This document shows positions 40,781-48,675 of a DNA stretch of 64,000 nt, in pieces; the stretch's first letter is position 1, and the number at the start of each line of letters is the position of its first letter. The position numbers and the translations under genes were made by a program. The notes under the pieces are model-generated. The model did not search any database and was not told where the DNA came from. It worked only from the letters and a program-made list of their open reading frames with translations. Source of the DNA: Fundicoccus culcitae (GTDB lineage: Bacteria > Bacillota > Bacilli > Lactobacillales > Aerococcaceae). The DNA lies in contig NZ_CP102453.1 of the NCBI RefSeq assembly GCF_024661895.1, forward strand, positions 1,550,001 to 1,614,000, read 5' to 3'.

Positions 40781-40890
40781 TGGGATTCACCTCGCTAATT
40801 CAATCATAACTCAAATTAAGGATTTGAGCTATTGAAAAATTTGGTGTGGAGGAGGGTTTTAATGCTTGAGACGGGGAGGTTTCAGGCTTA

Positions 40891-41912
40891 GGTGTACTTC
40901 TGGGTGAGGAGAAGTTAAAGTGGTTTGGCTTTGGGTGTACTTCTGGTTGCTTAGAAGTTAAAGTGTTTTAAGTTTACTTATACTTCTGGATGCTCAGAAG
41001 TTAAAGTGTTCCCTGTTCACTTGTACTTCTAACTGCTCAGAAGTTAATGCATTTCCAGTCCACTTGTACTTCTGGTTGCTCAGAAGTTAAAGTGTTCCCA
41101 GTTCACTTGTACTTCTAACTGCTCAGAAGTTAAAGTGTTCCCTGTTCACTTGTACTTCTAACTGCTCAGAAGTTAATGTGTTTTAGGTTCACTTGTACTT
41201 CTAACTGCTCAGAAGTTAAAGTGGTTTAGGTTCACTTGTACTTCTGGTTGCTTAGAAGTTAAAGTGTTTTAGGTTCACTTGTACTTCTGGTTGGTCAGAA
41301 GTTAAAGTGTTTTAAGTTCACTTGTACTTCTAACCGCTCAGAAGTTAAAGTGTTCCCAGTTCACTTGTACTTCTAACTGCTCAGAAGTTAAAGTGTTCCC
41401 AGTTCACTTGTACTTCTAACTGCTCAGAAGTTAAAGTGTTTTGAGTTCACTTGTACTTCTAACTGCTCAGAAGTTAAAGTGTTTTAGGTTCACTTTAACT
41501 TCTAACTGCTCAGAAGTTAAAGTGTTTTAGGTTCACTTGTACTTCTGGCTAGTCAGAAGTTAAAGTGTTTTAGGTTCACTTGTACTTCTGGTTGCTCAGA
41601 AGTTAAAGTGTTTCAGGTTCACTTGTACTTCTGGTTGCTCAGAAGTTAAAGTGTTCCCAGTTCACTTGTACTTCTAACTGCTCAGAAGTTAATGCGTTCC
41701 CAGTTCACTTGTACTTCTGGTTGCTCAGAAGTTAAAGTGTTCCCAGTTCACTTGTACTTCTAACTGGTCAGAAGTTAAAGTGTTTTGAGTTCACTTGTAC
41801 TTCTGGTTGGTCAGAAGTTAAAATGATTTGAGTTCACTTATACTTCTGGCTAGCCAGAAGTTAAAGTGTTCCCAGTTCACTTGTACTTCTAACTACTCAG
41901 AAGTTAAACTGT
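40891..41912. repeat. Array 3: twenty-four 43-bp hairpin units
   Basis: About 24 units with a 43-base period fill the gap between the RpiR pseudogene and the GNAT gene. Each has a bipartite stem: CACTT, two bases, ACTTCT, an 8-base variable loop, AGAAGT, two bases, AAGTG. Loops include AACTGCTC, GGTTGCTC, GGTTGGTC and GGCTAGTC. Linkers alternate between forms such as GTTCCCAGTT and GTTTTAGGTT, showing shuffling of variants. No gene is seen in it. Confidence 0.97.
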
Positions 41913-41943
41913 TTAATTTTTGCTCGCACCCCCCACCAGCCAC

Positions 41944-41982
41944 AAAAAAAACTTGCTGACCTAAAAATGAGATCAACAAGTC
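41944..41982 (-). terminator. Terminator after the cyclase-GNAT pair
   Basis: On the minus strand CTTGTTGA and TCAGCAAG pair around a short loop and are followed by TTTTTTTTG. Confidence 0.8.
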
Positions 41983-41990
41983 TAGTCTAT

Positions 41991-42437
41991 TCATTCATCC
42001 AACCGCTTAATAAAATGTATCGTGCGCTCAACTTCTGTAAAACCATATGCCAAGTGAAACGCCAAGCTATCCGCATTTTCTAACTCACAATCACTCGCAA
42101 ACTCCACGCACGCTCTTTCACGACTCCACGCTTCACACGCTGCGATTAACCGTGAAGCCACTCCTTGTTTACGATAAGTCGCTTCGACGTAGATACCTTC
42201 TAAGTAGCCAACCGGACTAGAACTTGAGCCTTCCACCCAGTCATTGCGAATTTGGCATTGAGCAAAACCTACTAGAACACCTTCAGCTTCAGCCACATAG
42301 AAAACGGCCTTTTCAGGATTCAACAACAATTCTTTAAATTCCCCGCTTAACTCATCCGTATCAGAACCAAGAAACACTTTGGTTCCCATCAACACCAATC
42401 CATCTATATCTGCAAAAGTCGCTAGCCTAATTAACAT
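41991..42437 (-). CDS. GNAT-family N-acetyltransferase
   Basis: This 148-aa protein has the GNAT fold: the N-terminal strand MLIRLATFADIDGLVLMG, and a beta-bulge motif A, YLEGIYVEATYRKQGVASRLIAACEAW, that binds acetyl-CoA pyrophosphate (R/Q-x-x-G-x-A). It resembles aminoglycoside 6'-acetyltransferase-like members in length and in the C-terminal HLAYGFTEVERTIHFIKRL. The substrate is unknown. It overlaps the upstream cyclase gene by 11 bases. Confidence 0.85.
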   Translation of the reverse strand: MLIRLATFADIDGLVLMGTKVFLGSDTDELSGEFKELLLNPEKAVFYVAEAEGVLVGFAQCQIRNDWVEGSSSSPVGYLEGIYVEATYRKQGVASRLIAACEAWSRERACVEFASDCELENADSLAFHLAYGFTEVERTIHFIKRLDE

Positions 42438-43179
42438 CGGCTTCGGGCACTATGGCAAAAACTTCGACTGGGAAGCCTGGTGCATCTTTAATGTGTGGCA
42501 TGGTCACAAAAATCACACTACCAACCGCAGGCAGTTGATCTAAATTCGCCATCAATTCCACTTGATATTTATCTTCGGCTAACCAATAAAGCTCAGCTTC
42601 AAGAAAGCCCGCTTCAGCCGCTTCAACTCCGCTATCGGTATTCAGCGTTTCATGGCCAATGGCCGTCACATGGCGCGTCCGACTCAAATATTCCAAGGCT
42701 GGAATTGACCAACCAGGTGTGTGCTCGACATCATTTTCATCGGTATTTTTAAACACATCGCTATCGTAGAATCGTTTATACCAACCACTTGAAAAAGCAA
42801 CAAAGCAACCTTCCGGCAACACCCCATGCTCAGCTTCAAATGCTTGAATATCCTCGACCGTTACCGCATAGCCTGGCGTTTCTTTGACCTTGTCCTCCAA
42901 ATGAATGACATATAAAGGCAACACCCGTTCTTTCAAGCCAATTTCTTCCATCCCACGTTTACCTTCGGCAAAATGTTTAGGCGCATCAATATGCGTTCCG
43001 TGCGAGGTTCCAATCGTATACTCACGCGAATCCGCACCCGAATCAGCAATCGTCGAAATAATCTTTTCCTGCAAAGGATTAAAAGTATGATAAATCGGAA
43101 TCGTCGCATCCACTTCATGCGTCAAATTCACCCAACGGTACCCCTTTAACTGCTCCAACAACCTTTGAACTTCTGACAT
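42427..43179 (-). CDS. Cyclase/kynurenine formamidase-like metal hydrolase
   Basis: This 250-aa protein of the cyclase family has the metal motif HGTHIDAPKHF and the second-site HETLNTDSG. Members hydrolyse formamides or lactone-like bonds; the substrate is not readable. The start follows AAAGGAGG. It is coupled to the GNAT gene downstream. A copy of the dispersed motif lies just upstream of the gene. Confidence 0.85.
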   Translation of the reverse strand: MSEVQRLLEQLKGYRWVNLTHEVDATIPIYHTFNPLQEKIISTIADSGADSREYTIGTSHGTHIDAPKHFAEGKRGMEEIGLKERVLPLYVIHLEDKVKETPGYAVTVEDIQAFEAEHGVLPEGCFVAFSSGWYKRFYDSDVFKNTDENDVEHTPGWSIPALEYLSRTRHVTAIGHETLNTDSGVEAAEAGFLEAELYWLAEDKYQVELMANLDQLPAVGSVIFVTMPHIKDAPGFPVEVFAIVPEADVN

Positions 43180-43207
43180 CCAAATTCCTCCTTTTTAATA
43201 AATATCG

Positions 43208-43384
43208 CTAATTCTCTTCAAAAATAGCCGTACAATTACCTTTTTCATCGATATCACTGACTTTAATAATCGTTAAATTTTTCTTATTGGCATAATCGGC
43301 GATTTGTTTATAGATTTTGGTAGTATTGGATTTGAATAAGCCCATATTAGGTTCGAATTCTTCAACAATATATTTTTTGGCCAT
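43208..43384 (-). CDS. Small 58-aa hypothetical protein
   Basis: An ATG at 43,384, six bases after GAGGAG, opens 58 codons: it starts MAKKYIVEEFEPNMG and ends ISDIDEKGN-like then CTAIFEEN (KVSDIDEKGN in full). The strong ribosome-binding site and the match to the local strand support a real gene. The sequence is mixed charge with no signal or membrane segment, and I do not recognise it. The stop codon TAG is immediately followed by a copy of the dispersed motif (CGATATTTATT). It lies between the MerR gene and the cyclase gene, on the same strand. Confidence 0.65.
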   Translation of the reverse strand: MAKKYIVEEFEPNMGLFKSNTTKIYKQIADYANKKNLTIIKVSDIDEKGNCTAIFEEN

Positions 43385-43438
43385 GTATTTTCCTCCTCGT
43401 AAATTTTTACTCCTATTATTTTATCCTGGTAAACCTTG

Positions 43439-43837
43439 TTATACCGTTTTATGATTTTTTTCATCGAGTCGTTCTTCAAATTTGGCTAAATGTTCTGCAT
43501 TATCGTCAATTTTGGTATTGAGAAAGCTGAGTGCCTCGTTAAGGTTATCGATTTGTTCTTCTAATTTTCTTTTTTCTTCCAGTAGAATGGCTTGTCTTTG
43601 TGCCATGCTTTGTTCGCGACCTGTTTGGAATAGTGCAATATATTCGACCAGTGCATTCACACTCACCCCTGCTTTGCGCATAATTTTAGCAAAATAAACC
43701 CAGTTAAGATCTTGTTCTGAATACATACGATTGCCATTACTATCGCGCGTGACAGTTGGAATAATCCCTATTTTTTCATAATACCTGAGAGTATCGGCAG
43801 ATAATTGATACTTTTTGCTTACTTGTGAAATATTCAT
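43439..43837 (-). CDS. MerR-family transcriptional regulator
   Basis: This 132-aa protein has an N-terminal MerR helix-turn-helix (ISQVSKKYQLSADTLRYYEKIGIIP), the two wings and a long coiled coil (about 75-120), and no metal cysteines. It resembles the small-molecule or aldehyde-responsive MerR group common in Lactobacillales (AdhR-like). Its likely promoter has CTGTAA and TATACT 19 bases apart, the long spacer typical of MerR-controlled promoters. The neighbouring 58-aa gene may be its target. Confidence 0.85.
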   Translation of the reverse strand: MNISQVSKKYQLSADTLRYYEKIGIIPTVTRDSNGNRMYSEQDLNWVYFAKIMRKAGVSVNALVEYIALFQTGREQSMAQRQAILLEEKRKLEEQIDNLNEALSFLNTKIDDNAEHLAKFEERLDEKNHKTV

Positions 43838-43852
43838 TTGCTCAGTCCTTTA

Positions 43853-43867
43853 GCAGCGATATTTATT
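43853..43867 (+). repeat. Intergenic copy of the dispersed motif
   Basis: GCAGCGATATTTATT lies upstream of the MerR start, in the divergent gap with degV. Confidence 0.6.
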
Positions 43868-43954
43868 ATAAGTATAACATGTAAACTTAATCTTTTTACA
43901 GGCTTATGTTAAACTAATAGAACACAAGTGATTTTTTTTAGAAAAGGTGATGAC

Positions 43955-44824
43955 ATGAGTAAAATTGCATTTGTAACGGATAGTGGGACGGGTCTTTCGG
44001 TCGCTGAAAATGCAGCTAATGGTTTCTTTAGCGTGTCTTTGCAAATTGCGTTTGGCGATAAAAGCTATCGGGAATTTGAGGAAGTGAGCTACCCTGAGGT
44101 TTACAAACAATTACATAATCAACAAGTGGTTAAAACGTCTTTGCCGAATTTGGGCGACATTGAAGACTTATTTAAACGAATTAAAGATGAAGGCTATACT
44201 GAAATTTTCGCTGTACCCATTTGTCCGGGCTTAAGCGGAACGGCTAGCGCGATGCATACGACCGCTCAAAATATGGATATCCCTTTTACTTTTTTTGATA
44301 CGGGGACAACCGCTTTAATTCAACGTTATATGTTGAAATTGGCGAAAGCTTTGTCGGAAAAAGGTTTGGCGGTCAAGGAAATTCTCGAACGTTTGGAACA
44401 AGCGTTAGAAGGGTCGAATACCATTTTGATACCTGACGACTTGATGCATCTATCGCGTGGCGGTCGCTTGTCTAAAACGAATGCAATCGTTGGTAACTTA
44501 ATTAAAATGAAACCTATTTTGCAAATAAATAAAGCTACAGGCGGAAAAAATGAAGTCGTTAAGACCGTGCGTACGTTTAATAAATCTTTGCAATATGTGA
44601 TTGAAGAACAAATGTCCGCTTTAAAACAAACCGAGTTTGATTGGCATGTAGTTGTTGCCCATGTGGATGCTTTAGACCTTGGTCAGAAGGTCCTCGATAA
44701 AATCCAACAAAGCTTTCCTAAAGCCAGTACAGAACTTATCGATTTAGTCCCAACGGTAAGTGCCCATACCGGTTTAGGTTGCATCGGTTTCCAATTTTTC
44801 CGTAAGCAAGAGCTAAATGCGTAA
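43955..44824 (+). CDS. DegV-family fatty-acid-binding protein
   Basis: This 289-aa protein matches the DegV family: the N-terminal IAFVTDSGTGLS, the lipid-contact loop VVKTSLPNLGDIEDLFK and the CPGLSGTASAMH segment. Such proteins (FakB) present fatty acids to the kinase FakA for phospholipid synthesis. The ATG at 43,955 behind AAAGGTGA is chosen over the in-frame ATG at 43,928. It is a single-gene unit with a strong hairpin terminator. Confidence 0.9.
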   Translation: MSKIAFVTDSGTGLSVAENAANGFFSVSLQIAFGDKSYREFEEVSYPEVYKQLHNQQVVKTSLPNLGDIEDLFKRIKDEGYTEIFAVPICPGLSGTASAMHTTAQNMDIPFTFFDTGTTALIQRYMLKLAKALSEKGLAVKEILERLEQALEGSNTILIPDDLMHLSRGGRLSKTNAIVGNLIKMKPILQINKATGGKNEVVKTVRTFNKSLQYVIEEQMSALKQTEFDWHVVVAHVDALDLGQKVLDKIQQSFPKASTELIDLVPTVSAHTGLGCIGFQFFRKQELNA

Positions 44825-44884
44825 AATAATCCGTCCTTTTCATTTGCCAAATGGTTGGCATTTATTTGAAAAGGACGGATTATT
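44825..44884. terminator. Bidirectional terminator with 18-bp perfect stem
   Basis: 44,825-44,842 pairs exactly with 44,867-44,884, and the loop itself contains TGCCAA/TTGGCA. It lies between convergent genes. The loop also holds GGCATTTATTTG, a near-copy of the dispersed motif. Confidence 0.85.
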
Positions 44885-44902
44885 GTTTGGGTTTATTTGA
44901 AT

Positions 44903-45547
44903 TTAAAGTGCATCGTCCATGTCATTGGGTTCAATCGTTTCATCGTGTCTCAGAAAGGTGCGTTCATCATAAGCTGTTTCGGAATCCAATGAATCGAGTG
45001 TGCCTTCATTCATTAGTTCTTCATCGGAATACGGAAAATCAGCATCGGCAAATGGACTTGAAGTGGTTTCTGCATCAAGGCCAACGTTCATTAACTCTTC
45101 GTCTGAGTAAGCCATTTCCTCTGGTGTGACTTCAATGTCACGTTCCTTCATTTTGGGCTTTTCTATAGTTTCTGTATCATCGTTATCGTTAACCGCTGCC
45201 GAATTAAATAAAGGGATGCGTTCTTCATAGACTTGATCAATTAAAACAAGTAATTCGTCACGGTCCAATGAATCTTTGTATTGTTTAAAATCAACATCCA
45301 CAAATTCATCGCTGTCATTGGCATCATTACTCCAATCAAATATACGTGCAAAAAAGCCGCGATTATCTGCTTGATCATCTAATAACGCTTCATAAACGAT
45401 AAAGTCTGCTTCACCATGGTAAGCATGTTCGACATTTCCAACCACTGCAACACTATTACGCGGGACCCCTTGATTTAAAATATAGGCCACAGCTTCTTCT
45501 GCTTCTATCACCGTTGGGTAAATTCCATAAACATATTTCCTTGCCAT
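44903..45547 (-). CDS. YflT-like general stress protein with acidic repeat tail
   Basis: The first 110 residues (VYGIYPTVIEAEEAVAYILNQGVPRNSVAVVGN and following) match the general stress protein 17M/YflT domain. The C-terminal half is strongly acidic and holds two copies of YSDEELMN (around residues 147 and 175). The function of the domain is unknown; Bacillus members belong to the sigma-B stress regulon. The start follows AAAGGAAG. The tail is longer than in the basic domain and may be disordered or bind a partner. Confidence 0.75.
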   Translation of the reverse strand: MARKYVYGIYPTVIEAEEAVAYILNQGVPRNSVAVVGNVEHAYHGEADFIVYEALLDDQADNRGFFARIFDWSNDANDSDEFVDVDFKQYKDSLDRDELLVLIDQVYEERIPLFNSAAVNDNDDTETIEKPKMKERDIEVTPEEMAYSDEELMNVGLDAETTSSPFADADFPYSDEELMNEGTLDSLDSETAYDERTFLRHDETIEPNDMDDAL

Positions 45548-45700
45548 AATTCAACTTCCTTTCTTTTGTTAATTACTTATTGATTCAATTATATTATACA
45601 TTAGATTTAAATGTTACTAAAACGCTTCAATATTGGCTTATTTTTATTGAACAAGCTGTTTTTGTATGCTACTCTTTCCTTGTAATAAAGTAGGATTATC

Positions 45701-45717
45701 GCAGAGATATTTATTTG
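45701..45717 (+). repeat. Copy of the dispersed motif at the start of a HAD gene
   Basis: GCAGAGATATTTATTTG runs into GAAGGGG, the probable ribosome-binding site of the next gene. Confidence 0.6.
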
Positions 45718-45735
45718 AAGGGGTTTGAAACGAAA

Positions 45736-46275
45736 TTGAATAAAGCAATCTTTTGGGATTTGTTAGGAACGCTGGGTGGGGCGAGTCGAAGTTTATTGAC
45801 GGAGGACTTTCAATTGTTTAAACAAGCGATACCGGCGTTGAGAGCGGCGACGCAAAAAGGTTATCTGAATATAATCGTAAGTAATCAAAGCCAAATTGCT
45901 CATGGTTTGATGTCCCTCGAGGATTTTAACGCCGCTTTTTTTAAATTACTAAACTTTTTGCATGCACAAGGTGTGATGATAACTGGCGTTTATGTGTGCC
46001 CGCATCGAACCGAGGATAATTGTATTTGTAAAAAACCGCAGCCTTATTTTATCGAGCAAGCCATTAATACGTATCAACTGAAGCGGCAATTTTCCTATGT
46101 CATCGGTGATTCTTGGGCGAACGATATGGTGTTAGCTAAAAATACAGGCTTAAATAGCATTCTCGTTTTAACGGGTGAAGGTGTGAACAGTCTGATGGTG
46201 GCACGCGAAAACTGGCAAGATGCGCAACCGACGCATATCGCCAAAGACTGCTTGGATGCGTTGGCTTATGTATAA
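45736..46275 (+). CDS. HAD-IIIA-like phosphatase with altered catalytic motif
   Basis: The protein is about 179 aa from the TTG at 45,736, which lies about 12 bases after GAAGGGG; an in-frame TTG at 45,715 lacks a ribosome-binding site. It resembles the HisB-N/GmhB group: CPHRTEDNCICKKPQP is the zinc-loop-like segment, and VIGDSWANDMVLAKNTGL is motif IV. Motif I reads FWDLLGTLGG, so the acid/base Asp of DxDGT is replaced by Leu. The nucleophile Asp is kept. It may therefore be weak, altered or non-catalytic. The substrate is unknown. Confidence 0.7.
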   Translation: MNKAIFWDLLGTLGGASRSLLTEDFQLFKQAIPALRAATQKGYLNIIVSNQSQIAHGLMSLEDFNAAFFKLLNFLHAQGVMITGVYVCPHRTEDNCICKKPQPYFIEQAINTYQLKRQFSYVIGDSWANDMVLAKNTGLNSILVLTGEGVNSLMVARENWQDAQPTHIAKDCLDALAYV

Positions 46276-46283
46276 TGGCAAAA

Positions 46284-46320
46284 AAAGAGGCTGCCGCTTT
46301 TTAATGCGTACAGCCTCTTT
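46284..46320. terminator. Bidirectional terminator
   Basis: AAAGAGGCTG (46,284-46,293) pairs with CAGCCTCTTT (46,311-46,320). T-rich runs occur on both strands, strongest on the minus strand, where it ends the cadD transcript. Confidence 0.85.
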
Positions 46321-46324
46321 GATT

Positions 46325-46942
46325 TTAACCTACAATCAAACTCCACAAATATTGCAAGGTGCCATTTTCAACCATAATATAAATTCCCAGCGGAATAAAT
46401 ACAAGCGGTACAATGATGCGTTCATATTTTTCGATGGTTGCGTTAATCATTGGTATCGATGACAAGCGATCGCTCAACTCACACAAAAGCACAATCCCTA
46501 TAATAAATACCCCAATAACAATGAGGATGTCAGTCCAAGATAATCCTGCAAAATAAGGAATGTAAATCCCCAAATTGTCGCCACCCGCAGCTATCGTTAA
46601 TAGCGCAACGGTCCAATACATGCGATTGGCCCCGCCCTGATCGACTTTTTCCAAAATTTCATCCTCATCCGCATCTTCATCGACTAATAAGACTCTGATT
46701 CCTAAATAAATCGGAATCAAACCAAGAAAGCCTATCATCCAGTCTTCCGGCACAAAATTGACAACATAGGCAGCTAATAGACTTACCGCCACTAAAATTC
46801 CCGTTCCAATAAATTGCCCAAGGTAGACATGTCTCTTCGTATCTGGTTGTTTCGCCTGTGCAAATAAAATAATTAAAATAAATAAATAATCGATAGACGT
46901 CGATATGAACACACCTATCGCCGTTAATAGTGTTTGTCCCAT
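46325..46942 (-). CDS. cadD: CadD-family cadmium resistance transporter
   Basis: This 205-aa membrane protein has six predicted helices and matches CadD (DUF/LysE-like fold): ISTSIDYLFILIILFAQ, GQFIGTGILV, and LTIAAGGDNLGIYIPYF with a conserved Asp-Asn in the second half. An acidic cytoplasmic loop (VDEDADEDEILEKVD) separates the halves. It probably exports cadmium or a related cation. The start follows AAGGAGA. No cadC-like regulator is adjacent. Confidence 0.85.
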   Translation of the reverse strand: MGQTLLTAIGVFISTSIDYLFILIILFAQAKQPDTKRHVYLGQFIGTGILVAVSLLAAYVVNFVPEDWMIGFLGLIPIYLGIRVLLVDEDADEDEILEKVDQGGANRMYWTVALLTIAAGGDNLGIYIPYFAGLSWTDILIVIGVFIIGIVLLCELSDRLSSIPMINATIEKYERIIVPLVFIPLGIYIMVENGTLQYLWSLIVG

Positions 46943-47220
46943 AAAATATCTCCTTATATTGTTAGTTTGGATACTATTTTAGGCACATAAACACATTAAT
47001 TTGAAGGTGGCTAGCGGATAAAACCTGATAAAATCCATCGCTCGCAACTCCTTATACTTGATTTATCTAGATTACCACAAAAAAACCATAAATCCAATGA
47101 GTAGATTTGGTGGTGGAGGGAAGTATTAATTGGGGAGTGGGAAGTGGGAAGCGACAGACCGACAGCTTAAGATGGCTTGCTAAATGAGGATTAAAGCTAT
47201 TCCGGCCTATTTTCTACTTA

Positions 47221-47410
47221 TTTTGGACAGAATAACTCTATTCTATCCTTTTTTTGCTCATTTTTGGACAGATTAATCCAACCTATCTATTTTTACTCAT
47301 TTGTGTTTAATATCATAGGGAAAACTCTGAGTGACATTTGGCGCGGTTATTGTCATGAGGAAAATTCTGAGTGACATTGGGTGCATCTATTGCCATAAGG
47401 AAATAAGCGC
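47221..47410. repeat. Two short hairpin repeats with 40-41 bp period upstream of array 4
   Basis: TTTTGGACAG begins at 47,221 and again at 47,262 (41 bases). Then three units of about 40 bases begin near 47,311 with TATCATAGGGAAAACTCTGA and its variants at 47,351 and 47,391; their TGACA and TTGTCA segments can pair. The remaining gap from 46,943 shows no gene. Confidence 0.6.
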
Positions 47411-47429
47411 GAAAGTCGGACAAACCCAT

Positions 47430-48592
47430 TTGCCGGATCTCATTCCGCAACGACGTCCGCCAAACCCATTTACCGGACGTCTGTTGAAAATGTCGTCCGC
47501 CTTTTTAACTTGTTTTATAGAAAACAAACTAATTCATCCCATTGCCGGATCTCATTCCGCAACGACGTCCGCCAAACCCACTTGCCGGACGTCTGTTGAA
47601 AATGTCGTCCGCCTTTTTAACTTGTTTTATAGAAAACTACCTAATTCATCCCATTGCCGGATCTCATTTCACATCGACGTCCGCCAAACCTACTTGCCGG
47701 ACGTCAGCTGAAAATGTCGTCCGCCTTTTTAACTTGTTTTATAGAAAACAAACTAATTCATCCCATTGCCGGAGTTCTTTTCGCAACGATGTCCGCCAAA
47801 CCCACTTGCCGGACGTCAGATGAAAATGTCGTCCGCCTTTTTAACTTGTTTTATAGAAAACAAACTAATTCATTCCATTGCCGGATCTCATTCCGCAACG
47901 ACGTCCGCCAAACCCACTTGCCGGACGTCAGTTGAAAATGTCGTCCGCCTTTTTCGACTTTTTTATAGAAAACAACCATATTCGCACCCTTGCCGGATCT
48001 CATTCCGCAACGACGTCCGCCAAACCTACTTGCCGGACGTCAGTTGAAAATGTCGTCCGCCTTTTTAACTTGTTTTATAGAAAACTACCTAATTCATCCC
48101 ATTGCCGGAGTTCTTTTCGCAACGACGTCCGCCAAACCCACTTGCCGGACGTCAGATAAAAATGTCGTCCGCCTTTTCGACTTTTTTATAGAAAACAAAC
48201 TAATTCATCCCATTGCCGGATCTCATTCCGCAACGACGTCCGCCAAACCTACTTGCCGGACGTCAGATGAAAATGTCGTCCGCCTTTTTAACCTGTTTTA
48301 TAGAAAACTACCTAATTCACCACCTTGCCGGATTTCTTTCCGCAACGACGTCCGCCAAACCCACTTGCCGGACGTCAGATGAAAATGTCGTCCGCCTTTT
48401 CGACTTTTTTATAGAAAACAAACTAATTCTTCCCATTGCCGGATCTCTTTTCGCAACGACGTCCGCCAAACCCACTTGCCGGACGTCAGATGAAAATGTC
48501 GTCCGCCTTTTCGACTTTTTTATAGAAAACAACCATATTCGCACCCTTGCCGGTTCTCTCTTCGCAACGTCGTCCGCCTTTTCGACATAACT
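47430..48592. repeat. Array 4: ten 112-bp units plus a partial unit
   Basis: TTGCCGG recurs at 47,430, 47,542, 47,654, 47,766, 47,878, 47,990, 48,102, 48,213, 48,325, 48,436 and 48,547. Each unit consists of a 40-bp hairpin part (TTGCCGGA...TCCGCCAA) and a 72-bp part (CCGGACGTC...GTCGTCCGCC then a T-rich stretch). GACGTCCG and CGGACGTC form an 8-bp palindrome pair inside. Two versions of the T-rich part alternate (TTTTTAACTTGTTTT and TTTTCGACTTTTTT). The open frames across it occur in successive frames because 112 is not a multiple of three; I treat them as non-coding. Confidence 0.97.
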
Positions 48593-48614
48593 GATGAAAA
48601 ACAACACAAAAAAA

Positions 48615-48645
48615 CCGTCACAGCTTGTTTGGGGAGCTGTGACAG
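48615..48645 (-). terminator. Terminator after the flavoprotein gene
   Basis: CCGTCACAGCT (48,615-48,625) pairs with AGCTGTGACAG (48,635-48,645). On the minus strand it is followed by GGTTTTTTTG. Confidence 0.85.
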
Positions 48646-48675
48646 TTAGTTTAATAGGCTTTGTTAGGGAGGTAT

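Noticed and set aside
47331-48607. Series of overlapping open frames of 93-130 codons on both strands
   Set aside because: They arise because the 112-bp repeat lacks stops and steps through all frames. They have no ribosome-binding sites and the predicted peptides are the repeat itself in each frame.
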